From assembly GCF_013408305.1 (NCBI RefSeq), contig NZ_JACBZS010000001.1, positions 2,170,001-2,234,000 on the forward strand: a stretch of 64,000 nt of DNA, written 5' to 3'. This document shows positions 61,709 to 64,000 of this stretch, one piece after another. Source of the DNA: Naumannella cuiyingiana. Lineage in GTDB: Bacteria > Actinomycetota > Actinomycetes > Propionibacteriales > Propionibacteriaceae. A model generated the notes under the pieces. The model was given only the letters and a program-made list of their open reading frames with translations, made no database searches and was not told where the DNA came from. The position numbers and the translations under genes were made by a program. The number at the start of each line of letters is the position of its first letter. Position 1 is the stretch's first letter.

Positions 61709-61714
61709 TACCCT
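61709..61714 (+). promoter_or_regulatory. Candidate leaderless -10 element of the glutaredoxin gene
   Basis: TACCCT ends 8 bases before GTG 61723, immediately after the acyltransferase. Confidence 0.35.
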
Positions 61715-61722
61715 CGCGAAAC

Positions 61723-61968
61723 GTGAGCGAGGCACCCCGGGTCGAGATCTTCACGCGCGTCGGCTGTCACCTGTGCGAGGACGCCCTGGCGATCGTCCGG
61801 GACGTGTGCGCCGAGCTGGGGGAGCGGTACGCCGAGACCGACATCGACGCCGACCCCGAGCTCGCGGACCGCTTCACCGATCTGGTCCCGGTGACCTTCG
61901 TCGACGGGACCCAGCACGACTACTGGCGGGTCGACCCCGCCCGCCTGCGCGCCGCACTGGGCCCCTGA
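61723..61968 (+). CDS. Glutaredoxin-like family protein
   Basis: An 81-residue thioredoxin-fold protein with the CxxC site in RVGCHLCEDALAIV, then YAETDIDADPEL and the cis-Pro in LVPVTFVDG. It matches the short glutaredoxin-like family next to hemA in Mycobacterium (Rv0508). Electron partner is unknown; with rex next door, redox roles are likely. GTG 61723 starts 32 bases after the acyltransferase stop. Confidence 0.88.
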   Translation: MSEAPRVEIFTRVGCHLCEDALAIVRDVCAELGERYAETDIDADPELADRFTDLVPVTFVDGTQHDYWRVDPARLRAALGP

Positions 61969-61972
61969 CGAC

Positions 61973-62219
61973 GCGGGCTCGATCGCCAGCCGCGGGCTCA
62001 AGCGGCATCCGCGGGTGGTGCAACGTTCGCATCTGCCGTTTCGGTTCGCGGTTGGGGCGGGTTGGTGCCAGCCGCGGGCTCAATCGGCAGCCGCGGGCTC
62101 GATCGGCAGCCGCGGGTTCAACCGGCAGGTGCGGGTTCATCCGGCAGCCGCGGGCTCGATCGGCAGCCGCGGGTGGTGCAACGTTCGCATCTGCCGGTTC
62201 GGTTCGCGGTTGCGGCGGG
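61973..62219 (+). repeat. Compound tandem repeat: 19-bp units and duplicated 51-bp block
   Basis: The 355-base gap 61969-62323 has no gene. It holds two 19-bp units (61973-62010), a 51-bp block (62011-62061), five 19-bp units (62074-62168; consensus GCGGGCTCGATCGGCAGCC) and a second 51-bp block (62169-62219) that differs from the first at two positions. The 19-base period is not a multiple of three, so it is not a coding repeat. Right of it are the rex promoter (62238-62266) and leader. Confidence 0.9.
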
Positions 62220-62237
62220 GGGACAGGGCGCCCTGCT

Positions 62238-62266
62238 TTGTTCCCGCGTTCACAAGGTCATAACAT
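62238..62266 (+). promoter_or_regulatory. rex promoter with overlapping Rex operator
   Basis: TTGTTCCCGCGTTCACAA (62238-62255) matches 15 of 18 positions of the Rex site TTGTGAANNNNTTCACAA, with the right half perfect. TTGTTC (62238-62243) is also a good -35 and TAACAT (62261-62266) a -10, 17 bases apart. Rex bound here would block RNA polymerase; NADH would release it. Confidence 0.8.
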
Positions 62267-62323
62267 GGCAAGCGGCCCGGTGCCCATGACCCGGGTGACG
62301 TCAGCAGGTCGAGGAGGCGCCGG

Positions 62324-63055
62324 GTGAGCGAGCCGGATGCGCACATCCCGGATGCCACGGTCGCCCGACTCGCGGCCTATCTCGGGGTGCTGACCCGGCT
62401 GTCCGACCAGGGCGTCACCACCGTCTCCAGCAATGAGCTCGCCGAGGCGGCCGGCGCCAACCCGGCGCAGTTGCGCAAGGACCTCTCCCATCTCGGCTCC
62501 TACGGGGTCCGGGGGGTGGGCTACGACGTGGCGTACCTGCTGGTCCAGCTCGACCAGCATCTCGGCGCCGGCCCGGATGTCCCGGTGATCATCGTCGGCG
62601 TCGGCAATCTCGGCCGCGCGCTGGTCAACCACGCGGGCTTCTCGTCCCGGGGCTTCCGGGTGGTCGGCCTGGTGGACTCGGATCCGGCGCTGGCGGGCGA
62701 GCGGGTCGAGGGCCTGCCGATCGCGCCCGAGTCCGCGCTCGAGGAGCTGATCGCCCAGACCGGGGCGAGCATCGCCGTGATCACGACGCCGGGGCAGGCG
62801 GCCCAGTCGGTCACCGACCGGCTGGTCGCGAGCGGCATCACGGGCATCCTGAACTTCGCGCCGGCGGCGCTGTCCGTTCCCGATTCCGTGACGGTACGCA
62901 AGGTCGACCTCGGCTCCGAGCTGCAGATCCTCGCCTACCACCATCGGCGCGGCCCCGCCTCGCGTACCGCCGTCGAACCGATCACCGCCAGCCTGCCGCC
63001 GGTCGCGGCGAGCCAGGTCGAACCGAGCCAGAACGTGAGCGTGCCGAAGCCATGA
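62324..63055 (+). CDS. rex: Redox-sensing transcriptional repressor Rex
   Basis: Rex senses the NADH/NAD ratio and represses respiratory genes when NADH is low. The 243-residue product has a winged-helix N-terminus (about 10-80: VARLAAYLGVLTRLSDQG, SSNELAEAAGANPAQLRKDL, GVRGVGYDV) and an NAD-binding Rossmann domain (VIIVGVGNLGRALVNH, VVGLVDSDPALAG), followed by the domain-swapped C-terminal helix (GILNFAPAAL, LGSELQILAYH). GTG 62324 follows GAGGAGG. It overlaps hemA (ATGA), giving the rex-hemA operon known from Streptomyces, and its own promoter carries a Rex site. Confidence 0.97.
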   Translation: MSEPDAHIPDATVARLAAYLGVLTRLSDQGVTTVSSNELAEAAGANPAQLRKDLSHLGSYGVRGVGYDVAYLLVQLDQHLGAGPDVPVIIVGVGNLGRALVNHAGFSSRGFRVVGLVDSDPALAGERVEGLPIAPESALEELIAQTGASIAVITTPGQAAQSVTDRLVASGITGILNFAPAALSVPDSVTVRKVDLGSELQILAYHHRRGPASRTAVEPITASLPPVAASQVEPSQNVSVPKP

Positions 63056-64000
63056 GCGTCCTCGTCCTCAGCGCCTCCCATCACACCGCGTCGGTGGAGC
63101 TGCTCTCCGCGCTCACCCTCGACGCGCCCGCCCGCGGCAAGCTCGCCACCGAGGTGTATGCCAGCGAGTTCGTGGACGAGGTGCTGGTCCTGTCCACCTG
63201 CAACCGCACGGAGATCTATGCGGCGGTGTCGAAGTTCCACGGCGGCCTCGAGGAGGTGACGACCGCGCTCGCGACCGTCTCCGGCGTACCCCTGCACCGC
63301 CTGCAGGACGCCTGCGCCGTCTCCTACGACGAGCGTGCCGTGCAACACGCGTTCTCCGTCGCCTCCGGGATGGCGTCGATGGTCCGCGGCGAGCAGCAGA
63401 TCCTCGGCCAGGTACGGGCCGCGCTCACCGAGTCCCAGCAGGCCGGAACGGTCGGCACCGCCTTGAACGCCCTGTTCCAGCAGGCCCTGCGCGTCGGCAA
63501 GCGGGTCCAGCACGAGACGTCGGCCGGTTCGGCCGGCCGATCGTTGATCACGGCCGCGCTCGACCGGGTGCCGACCGTCGCCGGCCGTCGGGTCCTGATC
63601 GTCGGCGCCGGCGCGATGGCCTCCCTGGCCGCCCGCACCGCCTACGCCCGCGGCGCCGAGATCGGATTGGTCAACCGCACCCGCAGCAAGGCCGAGAACC
63701 TTGCGGAATCCGTTGCCGGCAAGGTGTTCGCGCTCTCCGAGCTGCGCACCGCCGTCGCAGAGGCGGACGTGCTGATCAGTTGCACCGGCGGCCGCGATCC
63801 GCTGTTGCGCCCCGATGATCTTGCCGGCAGCGCCGTCCGCCATGCGATCGACCTCGGCCTGCCGGCCGACATCGACCCGGCAGTCGCGCAGTTGCCCGGG
63901 GTCGAGTTGATCAACCTGGAGAGCTTGGCCCACGGCGGCTTCGACACCGCCTCCGATGCCGAGCTCGCCGACGCGGAGCGCCTGGTCGCCGACGAGGTCA
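63052..64000 (+). CDS. hemA: Glutamyl-tRNA reductase (runs off the window end)
   Basis: HemA reduces glutamyl-tRNA to glutamate-1-semialdehyde, the first step of C5 heme synthesis. The 316 residues seen include the catalytic Cys50 in VLSTCNRTEIYA, GMASMVRGEQQILGQVRAAL, GKRVQHETSAGS, and the NADP-binding GRRVLIVGAGAMASLAARTA, followed by IGLVNRTRSKAENLA and VLISCTGGRDPLL. No stop codon is reached; about 100 residues are missing. ATG 63052 overlaps the rex stop, so redox control by Rex extends to heme synthesis. Confidence 0.97.
   Translation, partial: MSVLVLSASHHTASVELLSALTLDAPARGKLATEVYASEFVDEVLVLSTCNRTEIYAAVSKFHGGLEEVTTALATVSGVPLHRLQDACAVSYDERAVQHAFSVASGMASMVRGEQQILGQVRAALTESQQAGTVGTALNALFQQALRVGKRVQHETSAGSAGRSLITAALDRVPTVAGRRVLIVGAGAMASLAARTAYARGAEIGLVNRTRSKAENLAESVAGKVFALSELRTAVAEADVLISCTGGRDPLLRPDDLAGSAVRHAIDLGLPADIDPAVAQLPGVELINLESLAHGGFDTASDAELADAERLVADEV

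Noticed and set aside
61973-62219. CRISPR array
   Set aside because: Units are contiguous, 19 bp, without unique spacers and with no cas gene nearby.
61773-62327. Open frame crossing the 19-bp repeats and ending before rex
   Set aside because: The repeat period is 19, so the frame is scrambled, and it overlaps the glutaredoxin gene in another frame.

Overview
The window is GC-rich DNA (roughly 70% GC by eye) from an actinobacterium. The markers are Lsr2, ClpC, DUF3180 beside folK, a BldC-type HTH protein, a 33-residue bS22 ribosomal protein, and rex-hemA. Gene content and the abundant GTACGC word suggest Propionibacteriales, probably Propionibacteriaceae; the genus cannot be read from the sequence. 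No tRNA, rRNA, CRISPR array, prophage or insertion sequence was seen.

Layout. (1) 0-5.4 kb: end of folB, folK, a DUF3180 membrane protein, a coiled-coil membrane protein, lsr2 and clpC, closed by a strong terminator. (2) 5.5-7.6 kb: a 48-bp near-perfect palindrome, galE, and an exported Gly-rich repeat protein. (3) 7.6-31.2 kb: a large surface-polysaccharide locus. It has a Wzm/Wzt-type ABC exporter, four glycosyltransferases, two CgeB-GT2 fusion proteins, a methyltransferase, a pyruvyl transferase, an unusual hydrolase, a GH79-like secreted hydrolase, wecB/wecC for UDP-ManNAcA, and an LCP ligase that could attach the polymer to the wall. (4) 31.3-37.4 kb: mutY, a sugar ABC transporter without ATPase, an EamA exporter, disA. 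(5) 37.4-42.1 kb: a GntR-nanA-ABC operon for sialic acid, lying between disA and radA. (6) 42.1-47 kb: radA, a RelE-type toxin-antitoxin pair, hisC, a VOC protein, a Cys-rich protein. (7) 47-64 kb: ppx, a TIM-barrel isomerase, putB, a CPBP-like membrane protein, an orphan asparagine-synthetase-like protein, folD/purU, asd-proC-acuC, a BldC-like HTH protein, EamA, CGNR, bS22, an SDR-like protein, an acyltransferase, a glutaredoxin, a 19-bp repeat array, rex and the start of hemA.

The housekeeping genes follow two syntenic blocks known from Mycobacterium: folB-folK-lsr2-clpC-mutY-disA-radA, and ppx-isomerase-proC-HTH-bS22-galE-like-acyltransferase-glutaredoxin-hemA. Accessory modules (polysaccharide locus, sugar uptake, sialic acid operon, toxin-antitoxin) sit between them.

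Two window-wide signals stand out. The hexamer GTACGC/GCGTAC is over-represented and often replaces the usual GTG CGC for Val-Arg. At least eleven genes have a TANNNT-like (twice CACAAT) -10 element ending 6-8 nt before the start codon, which points to widespread leaderless transcription. The rex promoter carries an overlapping Rex operator, and clpC has a near-consensus ClgR site.
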